Origin: Anodontia alba
Lineage: Eukaryota > Mollusca > Bivalvia > Lucinida > Lucinidae
Length of the DNA stretch: 64,000 bases
Reading direction: 5' to 3'
Assembly: GCA_964016985.1 (NCBI GenBank)
Contig: OZ024823.1
Span: 28,685,216-28,749,215 of the forward strand
A program made the position numbers and the translations under genes. Positions 12,051 to 21,392 of this stretch are shown here, in pieces; the stretch's first letter is position 1; every line of letters starts with the position of its first letter. The notes below the pieces were generated by a model, which worked only from the letters and a program-made list of their open reading frames with translations, made no database searches and had not been told where the DNA came from.

Positions 12051-12442
12051 CACTGATTTTTGAATATTCATTTTTATAACAGCATGAAAAATATGAACTT
12101 TTGAACAAGTGGAACTTCCTGAAAACCTGCTTCCAGACCACCTACCCAATCATTATGACAGCCAGTTTTACTATGAAAGAACATGAAAATATTCATGACA
12201 TATGAGTAGTAACATATTAACAGTACAGGCGGCAGATACTTTACACATACATAACACCAGATGTTTTCTTTTGGTTAATATACTATTGGTGCCATGTCGT
12301 GTACCTTAATATACGTATAGAATGTAGGAAAATGTAAAACAGTATAAACGGTTAAGAAAACATGGTACATGTACGCTCAACTGCTAAACTTATGAAGCAG
12401 TAATAGGGACAGGTAAATAATATCAGTAGAATTATGAAACCG

Positions 12443-12475
12443 GGAGAAGATGAGAAGAAGAAGAAGAAAGATAAG
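12443..12475 (+). repeat. GAA-rich simple repeat
   Basis: Imperfect GAA/AAG run just left of a CCAGCAGGCAC MITE. Confidence 0.7.
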
Positions 12476-12481
12476 ACATAT

Positions 12482-12577
12482 CCCAGCAGGCACATGACAT
12501 TAATACAACGTCGATGAAACGTCATGACGTTGCATCGACGTTGAGCCGACGTTGCATAAATGTCGTGCCCGCTTGGA
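12482..12577 (+). mobile_element. CCAGCAGGCAC MITE, copy 1
   Basis: Ends are CCCAGCAGGCACATGACAT and TGTCGTGCCCGCTTGG, imperfect inverted repeats. The body is built from degenerate CAACGTCG/CGACGTTG motifs, so almost the whole element is self-complementary. A second copy is at 14921-15027 and a remnant near 15176-15220. I know this family as abundant in bivalves. Confidence 0.7.
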
Positions 12578-12595
12578 TGGGAAATACAGAGCAGT

Positions 12596-12683
12596 AATAG
12601 TAGTAATAGTAGTAGTTGTTGTTGTTGTACAAGTAGTAGTAATGGTAGTAGTAGTAGTAATAGTTTTGGAAATGGTAGCAGTA
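12596..12683 (+). repeat. AGT/GTT trinucleotide microsatellite
   Basis: Imperfect AGTAGT/AATAGT units with a GTTGTTGTTGTT segment. Open frames of poly-Ser, poly-Thr or poly-Leu character through it are artefacts. Confidence 0.8.
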
Positions 12684-13000
12684 GTAATATCACACAATGT
12701 GTTGACCATCAAATAACAGAACTTTCTTTAATGGAAAAAGGAAATGTAGAAAGGTACTTTAAGGTAATAGGATAACGAGAGAATAAGAAGAAGTTCTTTA
12801 TAAGAAGCTTTTCCTGACAAAAATTTGAATATTTTTCTCCACGAAAAAAATACCTTCGACATATATTTTGGGGAAAAATAAGATAAATGACCTGTCTGAT
12901 GAGAAAAGGTCCTTAATACATTTATGCATTCTTACCATCTTAACCATTAAAGCGCTAATCACATCTGCAGCAAACGATACCAAAAGTATATTTTTTTTTT

Positions 13001-13087
13001 GTTTTAGAGAAAACAAGACATTTCATGTAAATCGCCTGCTTAGCAGACGATTCACATAAAATATCAAGTCTTATTTTCTCTGAAAAA
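13001..13087. repeat. Hairpin, arms of about 35 bp
   Basis: TTTTAGAGAAAACAAGACAT and its continuation pair with ATCAAGTCTTATTTTCTCTG. The tip is GCTTAGC. It belongs loosely to the GACATTTCATG hairpin family. Confidence 0.6.
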
Positions 13088-13147
13088 GAACAAAGAAAAT
13101 TTAGAATGTCGTCTGCTACAAATTTGCTCAGCACTTAAGGAGTACAT

Positions 13148-13391
13148 TACGAAAACATGCCTATTCAAATACACTGAAAATTTTACCACCAAAACATGAA
13201 AATTTTCAGGTAAAAAAATCCTAATATTTTTCATACTTCTGCTCAAAACATAGATTGTGGGTACTCGTTAGAACCGCCTCGATGTTTTGAGCAGAAATAA
13301 GAAAATAATGCATACCCCTGTAAACCCCAGTTTTACTATATAAAAGTGGGGTTTAAGGGGATCAGAATTTTATAGGCATGTTTTCGTGAAG
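13148..13391 (-). mobile_element. Foldback element with ACGAAAACATGCC ends
   Basis: Ends TTACGAAAACATGCCTAT and ATAGGCATGTTTTCGTGAA are inverted repeats. Inside is one arm of the GTACTCGTTAGAACCGCCTCG hairpin with the other arm partly deleted, followed by GGTTTA-containing text. The full version of this family is at 60779-61053, in opposite orientation. Confidence 0.75.
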
Positions 13392-13891
13392 ACTTAAAAT
13401 CTTGACAACTCGATTTGACTACCCGGTGGTGCGTCTAAATTGTGACTAAATGGCAAAAGAATGTAGCTCCCAATTCAACTGATGTTTTAGGAGCAAAACT
13501 GAATATATAGGTACACTGTACCCCACAAAGGCCAAAATCACAGAACACAGACCTCAAGGCAGCAGTTAATGGAGAGCAAAGGCCTGGATGATACTTTGTG
13601 CATATGCAGTATGATCTCAATCTGCTTATTTTGCACATATTCGAAGGCATTTTTTCGTTTGACTTGGTCCATATTATAACGCCATTTAGTAGGTTTTCTT
13701 CCTTGATATCTATATGTAGTATTTCTGTCTAGAAACAGTTTGCTAATTTTCCAGAATGTATGAAATGAAGATACTCTCAAAGTCCTTGTTTCTTCTGTTC
13801 ATACTGATAGATTGTATTCATAACTATTATACAGGAACTTAAAATTATACTAAATAAGGATCAGTCAACAGCCTTTTAATTAAAAGAATGC

Positions 13892-14434
13892 TTTATTCAA
13901 AATATACCAAATGTGTAGGTTAATGAGAGTGTTGAAAAATGGTCTGTGATAACTATTACCAGTCTGGGAAATTCAGAAGGTGATGAATTGATGACATGTT
14001 TTTCTTATTTTGTCCGGAAATAGTCTTTGACATTTCATGGGAACTGTCTTGCATGAAATGTCAAGCCATTTTCTGGGAAAAACAAATATTTTCAAATATT
14101 GTCTGCTGTGTTTTTACCCAGCATGCTGAGCGTTAATAATAATATGAACAGTTTTAGAACATAGGATTTTAGTTAGGACATGCAATGAAGTGATAATTTT
14201 GCGGTTTACGGTTAAACTAGTAAGCTAAAACTGAAATCAATATAAATGATTCTTAATTATAATTCTTTGAAAATGTATACATGCCAATGCATTAAATTTC
14301 ATAAAGTATTTCAAAAAATCACTTAATTTGCCAGACACTGTGTTCCTCGGCAAATAGAGTGATTTTTAAAAATTCTATTTGGATCCCTTATTCATTTGGA
14401 TCATGCCATCCATCCATTCAGCATCAAGTCCAGG
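13892..14434 (-). other. Candidate 3' UTR and poly(A) signal of the minus-strand gene
   Basis: Downstream of the stop codon at 14435-14437 (minus strand) the first canonical AATAAA that I see is at 13892-13897, about 540 bases away. A GACATTTCATG hairpin repeat (about 13960-14140) lies in between. Assignment as UTR follows only from the gene model. Confidence 0.3.
13960..14140 (+). repeat. GACATTTCATG hairpin repeat
   Basis: GACATTTCATGGGAACTGTC is followed by the near inverse CTTGCATGAAATGTCAAG, then GGGAAAAACAAA and TTACCCAGCATGCTGAGC. Same motif order as 6060-6375. Confidence 0.55.
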
Positions 14435-15959
14435 CTAGCAGAGCTGGTTTTCATCATCCACTCTCACCATTTTGACACTACAACCATCAGTGTCTGGTAT
14501 AACTTTACACCCCGGGGGTGCTGCAAACACTCCAGCATGAATACCGTATCTGAAACAGATTAATTCATTATACACCATGTGAGTTGCTGTACTACATGAG
14601 TCAAAATGTCAGAAAACGTACCTTTGGATATGTGCGCTTAGAGAAGATTCAGATCAGCCTGCGTATCCGTGTAGTCTGATCAGGCAAAGTTTCATCGAGG
14701 CGGTTCTAACGAGTACCACAATATATGTTTTAATCAGAATTATGAAAACATATCTGATTTTTTTAACTGAAAATTTTCATTTTTTGGTGGTAAGATTTCC
14801 AGTATATTTGAACAGGCGTGTTTTCGTAATGGCAATCATCAGACAATTTGTCAAAAGCCAAGACCCAGTAGTCAGGGACCCAGCGAATATTTTTGCTTAT
14901 CCTAGAACCCGAAAGGTATACCCAGCGAGCACATGACGTTTATACAACGTCGCATCAACATCGATGGGACGTCATGACGTTGCATCGACACAGATGTGAC
15001 GCTGTCTCAACGTTTCGTGCCCGCTGAGTTCAAAAATACCTCTGCATGAAATGTATTAAGGTGATAACGCGCGCGCAAGTTTCTCGTGAGGACGAATCGA
15101 TACTTGTCCAATTCCAAGTATGCAACCTAAACTTGATATTCTGACTGTTACCTTTGTAAAAATGGAAACCATTTCGTTGCATCGGTGTTGATGCGACATT
15201 TTATAACGTCAGGTGAACGTTGGAAAGACCTAGTAGTAAGGGACTCTCTGATTTTTTTTTACCCTAGGACCCGAAAGATATACAGATAATTCTGTTACTG
15301 AAATAAAGTTTGTACAATGTTGTATAGCAAACCACTGTACAACAGCTCTGCGTAACACGGGTTTCTCTGGAGGACCAGACGATATTTGTCCAATTACACC
15401 CAAGTATACGTAAACTTGTTAATCCGGGCTGAAGCCATTTTAAAGATGGAAATGAATGCTCCGACTGAAAACAGAATGAAGATTGTCCATTGTGCATTGT
15501 AAATGCATTAAATTTAACCCATGCGTATACATGGGCCTATTTCTTGAATCCAAGGAAGGATACTGATGATAACTTTTCACCCTGATACTGATTTTAAAAT
15601 GCAGCATGTACGATTTTTCCAGGCCTGCAGAAATAAATTAAAGCTTCAAACAGTTTAATTGTGCATCCATTATGGCTGCTTAATTTTAACATTGATGAAA
15701 TCCGTTTTAAAAAATTATTACTGATAATTACTGCTTTAAATGATATGGTTGAATTTGTAGAAAACACTTCTTTACTTTTTACTTAAAGTTAATGAAATGG
15801 TTTTATTCGCAGTGAAGGCATCTACTTTTTTTGTTAGCTTTTCGTAAAAGCACAAAGTGAAAAGTTTGTTACGTACCACTCAAATTCTCTTTTGCCCAAC
15901 TGATCTTGCAGGAGAACACTTGTTAGGAGACCAAACGTAATAAACAAAGATGTTTCCAT
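14435..15959 (-). CDS. Predicted three-exon gene for a small secreted peptide (about 81 aa)
   Basis: I built this model by eye. Exon 1 (15959-15873, 29 codons) opens with Met and a hydrophobic signal-peptide-like stretch, METSLFITFGLLTSVLL. Its donor is GTAACA. Exon 2 (15624-15581, 44 bases) follows a strong acceptor (TTTATTTCTGCAG), holds an N-glycosylation-like NRT and an adjacent Cys pair, and ends at GTGAAA in phase 2. Exon 3 (14549-14435) follows an acceptor reading TTAATCTGTTTCAG, joins in the matching phase, and encodes GIHAGVFAAPPG, then three spaced Cys residues and a stop. The family is unrecognised and the Cys count is odd (five), so an exon may be missing. Intron 2 (about 1 kb) is full of MITEs. 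An alternative exon 1 donor at GTACGT would give a TGA with exon 3. Confidence 0.38.
14690..14838 (+). mobile_element. Half copy of the ACGAAAACACGCC foldback element
   Basis: Starts at the hairpin tip (CATCGAGGCGGTTCTAACGAG) and runs to GGCGTGTTTTCGTAATG. The left half is missing. It lies in intron 2 of the predicted minus-strand gene. Confidence 0.65.
14862..15470. repeat. Local diverged duplication split by a MITE
   Basis: 14862-15175 and 15227-15470 share AGTAGT(C/A)AGGGAC, CCTAG(A/G)ACCCGAAAG, GTTTCTC and a segment with TTGTCCAATT and CAAGTAT. The first copy has the 14921-15027 MITE where the second has none, which gives an empty-site comparison for that insertion. Confidence 0.6.
14921..15027 (+). 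mobile_element. CCAGCGAGCAC MITE, copy 2
   Basis: Ends CCCAGCGAGCACATGACGTT and CAACGTTTCGTGCCCGCTGAG are imperfect inverted repeats around several CGTC/GACG motifs. Same family as 12482-12577, same orientation. Confidence 0.75.
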
Positions 15960-16470
15960 AAGCCGTCAGGTCAATTATCCATAATATATACGGTTTCGGA
16001 TAATTTAAACATACAGTGAGATTTCATCCAAGCGTAAAATATATTTTGCGTATCTGTGATATAACCATGTTTCAGGTGTATCTGCCTATCATTGTACACT
16101 TTTACGCTGGATACAGTTGCTAGTCGAAAACGCAAAATTTTATCGTGCAAAATGCAAGCATTTTCCGGAAGATAATTCGTTTTAAATTGCTATAGTGTTT
16201 TGTATAAAGCAATGTCTAGTCTGTATACTCAAATGCAGTGGTATATCTTTCCGTTCAAGGTACGGCAGCTTTTTTTTCAGGATTCGCCAGCTTTTGTCAT
16301 GACTACATCTATGCATCTAGTCAGGTCAAGAAAGAATTGCGTTTTGAGCTGACTGATCTGTTCATTCTCTCTGTCTTTGATTAGAAAAAAAAAAACGTTT
16401 CGTCTGTTCGAGAGAGAGAGAAGGAGGAAAAATCTTTTTCTTTATGAACAGGGCTCCCGCAATGAAAAGG
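15960..16470. other. Sequence upstream of the predicted minus-strand gene
   Basis: A TATA-like stretch (CGTATATATTATGG, minus strand, about 15979-15992) lies only about 20-30 bases before the proposed start codon, too close for a normal TATA box unless the true transcript starts elsewhere. No other element is recognised. Confidence 0.2.
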
Positions 16471-16473
16471 AAG

Positions 16474-16604
16474 ATAAGTCGACTCTCGTTATTTCGAATT
16501 CCAAGGGACTTTATTAAATACTTAGAGATATCCGTACCTTGACATATAAGATTTGCAGAATTGAGGCAAAAAAAATCGAATAACCAAATTTTACACACAC
16601 ACAC

Positions 16605-16674
<70 letters not shown>

Positions 16675-16852
16675 GGACTCTCGAAGTTAGAAATATATTG
16701 AAAATATTGTGGAAAAGAGGTCAATTTCTCTTCTTTTCCACAATATTTTTACCTGTTGTTAGATTTTCATGTTTAGGAACGGACCAGATTTTCACTCCGA
16801 AATAAGTGGTTATTCGAGAAAAGCGAAGTCGAGATAACGAGAGTCAACTGTA
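16474..16852 (+). mobile_element. Pogo/Tigger-like MITE, copy 1, expanded by an AC/AT microsatellite
   Basis: Left end GTCGACTCTCGTTATTTCGA, right end GAGATAACGAGAGTCAACTG followed by TA. The interior has CCAAGGGACTTTATT, GATATCCGTACC and a hairpin made of ATTGTGGAAAAGAG and CTCTTCTTTTCCACAAT. Copies are at 50403-50722 (inverted) and 60246-60579. TA-flanked ACAGT-type ends with a GTTATCTCGA theme are typical of pogo-like elements. This copy carries (AC)n(AT)n at 16592-16672. Confidence 0.75.
16592..16672 (+). repeat. Compound (AC)n(AT)n microsatellite
   Basis: About 42 bases of AC dinucleotides followed by about 36 of AT, inside the pogo-like MITE. The other two copies lack it. Confidence 0.95.
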
Positions 16853-16924
16853 ATTATATTTTCATGTCATAGTCATTTCCTTTAAATATGTACCCATTTC
16901 CTAGCCTTAAAAAACAAACTTATA

Positions 16925-17350
16925 ACAAATTAAGGAGAACTGATACACTTTCGGGGGTATGTGTGTGATGGAGGCTGGGGGGGGGGGGGGGGGGGGGGGA
17001 GGAGTGGGCGCGGAGGCAAGAATGTACTTCCCTTGGGAGCATATTTTTTTTTCCTTTTAGAATATTAGAATACAGTGAAATCTGTGTAAGAAAGCCACTA
17101 CTGAGATTGACTTAAGTGGTTAATGTGGAAAGGTGGTTGTCTAGCAAAATTACATGACATGTACCTATCTATATAAGCAAGACAGCTTTTCCTCATCAAC
17201 CACTATTTAAAGTTAGTCTGAAAGGTGGCTGTTTTACACAGGTTTAGCCGTAGACCCCTTTTTAGAACAGGATTCGTGTGTAGGAGGGCAAACAGGAAGT
17301 CACAAAAGTTGTCGTCTGCTTTGTACAAAAGGGCAGAAACTCTATCTGGT
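16925..17350. repeat. Broken copy of the GATACACTT family with a 23-G run
   Basis: Contains GATACACTTTCGGGG, an unbroken G run at 16977-16999, and CTTGGGAGCATATT. Further right, in inverse sense, it has GCAAACAGGAAGTCACAAAAG. The G run can form quadruplexes and is a likely sequencing-error point. Confidence 0.45.
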
Positions 17351-17549
17351 CCCCTGAAACAGTTCTAGCAATATTGTATTTGCTGCTTGTAACATACTCG
17401 AGACAATAGCATTTTCAGTCCTTTTGTAATGACGAGGCGATAATCTGACAACTATAAAGATTCCATTTTTGCGTGATTCAAATTCAGGACCGATAGAACA
17501 AGGGTTTAACATGGGTAAATTATTGAACTGTCGGTATTCCTACTTTAAG

Positions 17550-17690
17550 CTTAGCGTGCTGGGTAAAATCTTCAGCAGACGATATTTTGTGATGTTTGAC
17601 TTATTTTCCCCAGAAAAGAGGCTTTGATTTCACGTAAATGGTCTCCTATAGGAGGAATTAGCCCAGAGAGGTAAAGGTTAAATTTAGCAA
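17550..17690 (+). repeat. Degenerate GACATTTCATG-family repeat
   Basis: Has GTGCTGGGTAAAATCTTCAG, GACTTATTTTCCCCAGAAAA and GAATTAGCCCAGAGAGGTAAAGG. The last segment recurs near 52459 (GAATTAGCCCAGAGAG), showing a shared dispersed family. Confidence 0.4.
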
Positions 17691-17936
17691 AACTCCTCAC
17701 CTATGCTTGTGCTACAATACCCAGAAATATGGGGAAGCGCGAGACACAAGGTAAATAAAACATTAATTGTCCTCATTCCCACTGGTACAGTAAATGTCTT
17801 ACAGATAGGCTGCCTAAAGATAAGGAGCCAATGTATAAAAGTCGTTATCTAACTTTCAAAAGATAGCCTAAATAATTATGATCGAGTTTTTGTCAAACAA
17901 AAACGAGTAGTCCAGTTCATGTACTTTGCTGTCGTT

Positions 17937-18000
17937 TGAGCTCACTTAAGCAATTCTTCATTCACTTTCTTCCGTCGTCTGTCCGTCGGCACGTCTTCAA
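17937..18000 (+). repeat. Relic left end of an array element
   Basis: TTGAGCTCACTTAAGC followed by CTTCCGTCGTCTGTCCGTC resembles the left-end module (GCTCACCTGAGC plus CCGTC tract) of elements A1 and A2. No core follows. Confidence 0.4.
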
Positions 18001-18055
18001 ATTTCAAATTAAATTTGAACGCCATTTCAGAGACACAGACAGGGATTCGCATCCA

Positions 18056-18262
18056 GTTCGATAAAAACACATCACGAAAACATGCCTATATAATTTTGAT
18101 CCCCTTAAACCCCGCTTTGATATAATAAAACTGGGGTTTACAGGGGTATACATTATTTTTTCTTATTTCTGCTCAAAAACATAGATTGTGGATACTCGTT
18201 AGAACCGCCTCGGCGAGGCGTTTCTAACGAGTACACACAATCTATGTTTTGAGCAGAAATAT
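18056..18262 (+). mobile_element. Foldback element truncated at the duplication boundary
   Basis: Left end ATCACGAAAACATGCC, then a full inner hairpin (GTTAGAACCGCCTCG with CGAGGCGTTTCTAACGAG). The copy at 60779-61053 continues for about 85 bases beyond the hairpin, but here sequence switches at 18262/18263 to the start of the 12.8-kb duplicated block. Confidence 0.75.
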
Positions 18263-18650
18263 AAATCAAAGGACTGATAGTCCTAAGAGTCTGCTAGCTT
18301 GTAAAATACTAATGGAGTGCTGTGTATCTTCTATGCAATTTTACACAATACATGCAAAGAAGATAGACGACATTCCAATGCTACCAATATTACACCATAA
18401 GATGGAGCTCTATGGAATATATCAAGCATCTGGGCATTGCACTTCCTGAATAGAAGACTTTCTTTAAAAACTCTTAAATTCTTCTGGTAAGTGCATGTTC
18501 TTGACAAATCTGACCTCAAGGCCAAGTCTTGGAGAAATTTCAAACTACACTGAAAGATGATTCTGCATGCAAAATTTCTAGCTAGGACGGACAAATACGG
18601 ATGGACTCACTAATATACACTTAAATGCAGCTGTGGTGACTATGTCTTGC

Positions 18651-19154
18651 TCAGCGCAAGCGGGCTTGACAAAAAGGAAGATATTTGTTCAAGTTATTTT
18701 TCTTCAAACTATTAGCACATTGTTGACAGATCCATTCCTTATCCTCCACACTTTTATGTCCTAATGTACAGAGTCTTTTCATCTCAGGCTTAAATAGACC
18801 CTGAATATCAAATTTAACATCAGAATGTCTGAAAAATGTTTGACAACAACTTGTACATATGTACTGGGGACCACAAGACACCAACTTGTGAAACTGTGTG
18901 ACTATAGCACTTTCTTTGTTTTTAAATTTCTTACTGCTCAAACCATCTTTTGATGTGTCACTTAACTTACGTTTCTTATTCAGGGAGGTTTGCAATTCTT
19001 CACATATAAGGGGTGAATCAAGTAATGCGGAACCGTGTTCATTTAAGCTGTCAGCAAGCTGGGAGGAAGCATAAGGCTGTGATGGACACAACTCAAATGA
19101 AATACATTCTTGTAAAGGAGGATAGGTAGTTATGTCACAAATTTGAAACCCAGC
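18651..19154 (-). pseudogene. Helitron-type transposon protein remnant, Cys-rich N-terminal region
   Basis: A frame of about 168 codons without ATG start, bounded by stops. It has a Lys-rich NLS-like stretch (NKKRKLSD), then FHKLVSCGPQYICTSCCQTF with paired cysteines, and ends ICQQCANSLKKNNL. The C-x2-C plus ICxxCxxSLKKxxL layout resembles the region just before the Rep/helicase part of large animal Helitron/PIF1-type proteins, as I remember them. The HUH and helicase motifs are absent and the frame stops soon after, so it is a fragment. It lies directly downstream of the protease-like remnant on the same strand. Copy 2: 32080-32583. Confidence 0.5.
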
Positions 19155-19263
19155 TCATTGGTATCATTTTATGGTCTCCCTGCAAACATGAGATATACAG
19201 AGCGAATGCAAATCAAACTGACTCACCGCTGTTGTAGTAAAGGAATTATCAGAACTAAACAAT

Positions 19264-19520
19264 CTACGCAAATGTAAGGAAAATGCCAGTTATATTTGTT
19301 TTCTTTAACAAAATGTTTTTGCCATTAACATTTGGCATTCCATCTGAAGCTCTTGCATGTGACTCAAAAAGGTAGAAACAGTCACCTTGTTCCAATAATG
19401 CAATAGAAAAGACGTTGCAAATGAAGACTGCATATGGGTTGAATGAGAAAGTCATAGCGAGTCCTGTCTCTAAATCAAGGAAAGGACACTCCACTGAGGA
19501 TAAGATATTTAAATTTCCTG

Positions 19521-19568
<48 letters not shown>

Positions 19569-19934
19569 CCAGGGATAATGCTAGTTGTCAAGTGAAAAAT
19601 AAGATGGCAAATCACATGGCTCTTAATAGTCATGATATGTCTTGGCATTCTTTTTTGCATACTTGTATAATTTATCTCCTGCAAACAGAATTTCATTCAT
19701 GTTGTTGACATTCAACTTGTTGGTACAGATCCTTTTCTGTACAGCTTTCACCAATAATACTAAACAACATGGTAGGCACTGACGCCCTCTTGAATCAGGA
19801 CTAAATATCCCATCTCTTTGATGGATACTTCCTTGCAATAATACAGATGCATTTTCTTGTAGCGACACCGCCTCGTGGCTGCGAAGAAGCAGCTGCGAAG
19901 AAGCAGCCACGACGGTGGCGTCAAATGATAACAT
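19264..19934 (-). pseudogene. Cysteine-protease-like remnant of a Helitron-type transposon, broken
   Basis: Two open pieces. The upstream piece (19934-19623) has IFSPDSRGRQCLPCCLV, like the GxQC nucleophile region of OTU/C76-type proteases, then LFAGDKLY. The downstream piece (19494-19264) has CFYLFESHARASDGMPNVNG, like the DSHxR histidine region. In-frame stops follow the first piece, and an inserted A-run (T at 19523-19563 on the plus strand) separates them, so it is dead. Proteases of this kind are fused to animal Helentron/Helitron proteins. With 18651-19154 this gives the expected order protease, Cys-rich region. Assignment rests on motif memory. Copy 2: 32693-33358. Confidence 0.5.
19523..19563 (+). 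repeat. T homopolymer, 41 bases
   Basis: 41 T here versus 36 T in copy 2 (32952-32987). It interrupts the protease-like remnant. It may be the poly(A) tail of an inserted sequence or simple expansion. Confidence 0.9.
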
Positions 19935-20312
19935 GTATGGAATAGAACAGAATTGTGTGTACGGACCCTTGTCGTGGCCTGAAAAGTCGCAATGATTAAA
20001 GCGAATAACACCGAGTGTTTCGACTGAGACATGTGATGTCAGTCAGCCAATGAAAGTGCTCAGCGATACGTGTCTGGTTTCCGACCTTCTGGGTGTTGCG
20101 ACAACTGTGTGTGTTGTCGTATGACAACCAGCTTGTTTACTAAAAATCTACTGGCTGTCGAACAGTTTATTTTTCGCGAGGCTACAGACATGAAAGCTTC
20201 TTTTACCTGCATTTTTGAAATCCATGGTGTGTCGCTCGCGAAAAACGACAACAGATCCTTGTTCAGTTCTTCAGCAAAATTCCTGATGCCGTAAAGTGCA
20301 TTTCATGCAGGC

Positions 20313-20448
20313 AACCGGTAGCACAGGAGCTTGACGTTTGCTAATTTCTACTTATAGGGCCTGTCCCTACGATTATGAAATAATCGAAGGTTCGAAGGAC
20401 AGGCCCTATAAGTAGAAATTATCCAATGTCAAGCTCCTGTGACCGGTA
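20313..20448. repeat. Foldback hairpin with arms of about 55 bp
   Basis: ACCGGTAGCACAGGAGCTTG pairs with CAAGCTCCTGTGACCGGT, and AATTTCTACTTATAGGGCC with GGCCCTATAAGTAGAAATT, around a loop near 20378. Repeated at 33737-33872 in copy 2. Confidence 0.85.
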
Positions 20449-20859
20449 GTGTAGTGTAACTTGGTACCTATTACCGGCGTGCATTGATTATCGGGTATTC
20501 AGAAATCACGGCCCGCAGACCACGGCCCCCGCCCATCGGGGCCAGCGAAGTAGTTGGGCTGCCTATAGTCTCCAGGGCAGAGTTGCCTTCATCATGTGAT
20601 CGGGTTGGGTAAAAGTCCCACAAATCTGGAGGCAATATCTTTAAATGGATACATTGTTGCATTTTTTCTTTTCTTTTTATTCGCTAGAATCATCATACAG
20701 CAAATACGATGTATAAATAGACTCTAAGGCTGGCTAATCTGGTCGATTATCACTCCTGTCATTGTGATCGATTATTTATCACAAAAGATTTGGTCAATTT
20801 ACTTGTCTGTCTGAGCAGGACTCTTCCCATGTTATACTTTACTGTATGTATTTGGTCAA

Positions 20860-20935
20860 ATAGGCCTGAGCAAACAGTGTAGACCCAGATGGGATGCCGC
20901 AAAATGTGGCGTCTCATTGATTATAAGACATCTGT
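20860..20935 (+). repeat. GCAAACAGTGTAGACCC repeat fragment
   Basis: GAGCAAACAGTGTAGACCC then GATGCCGCAAAATGTGGCGTC, itself a small hairpin. Same family as 27088-27160. Confidence 0.55.
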
Positions 20936-21314
20936 AATGATAATCATTTTTGTGGAATTTATAGATCAGTTAATCAATTATCCGATTAATTTTGTCGGCC
21001 TAAATAGTCTGTGTGGATAAAAGTAATATACTCCATGTATTTTCGCGTTAAATTCAATATTGCGTTAAACTGATTTTTCAATGAAAATAAACGGCAGCGC
21101 AACCTACCTGCTGGATGTTTTAGATACAAAGTCACGCTTTAGTGGGCAAGGTTTGTTTTCAGAAATACACTGTTGTTTTGTGATTTCCGCTTAGAAAAGA
21201 AATATATTGACCGTGGTGATAACAGTCCTTAATGACATTTACACCTGTATCTATTAAATCAATTTTTACAGCTAAAACTAACTTATTTTTTCTATGAAAA
21301 TATCAAATCTAAGG

Positions 21315-21348
21315 TACCGTATTAATCCGCCTATAAGACGGGGATTTT

Positions 21349-21392
<44 letters not shown>

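Noticed and set aside
14643..14700. Extra exon ending CCAAAG/GTACGT just upstream of exon 3
   Set aside because: The donor looks good, but the frame has a TGA a few codons upstream and the sequence is a dispersed GATTCAGATCAGCCTGC repeat.
15264..15497. 77-codon minus-strand frame after an acceptor-like TTCTGTTTTCAG
   Set aside because: The sequence is one copy of a local diverged duplication (also at 14862-15175) whose other copy does not keep the frame, so coding is unlikely.
17715..17760. Short ATG frame (MGKRETQ) followed by a GTAAAT donor
   Set aside because: Only seven codons, no partner exon found, next to repeat sequence.
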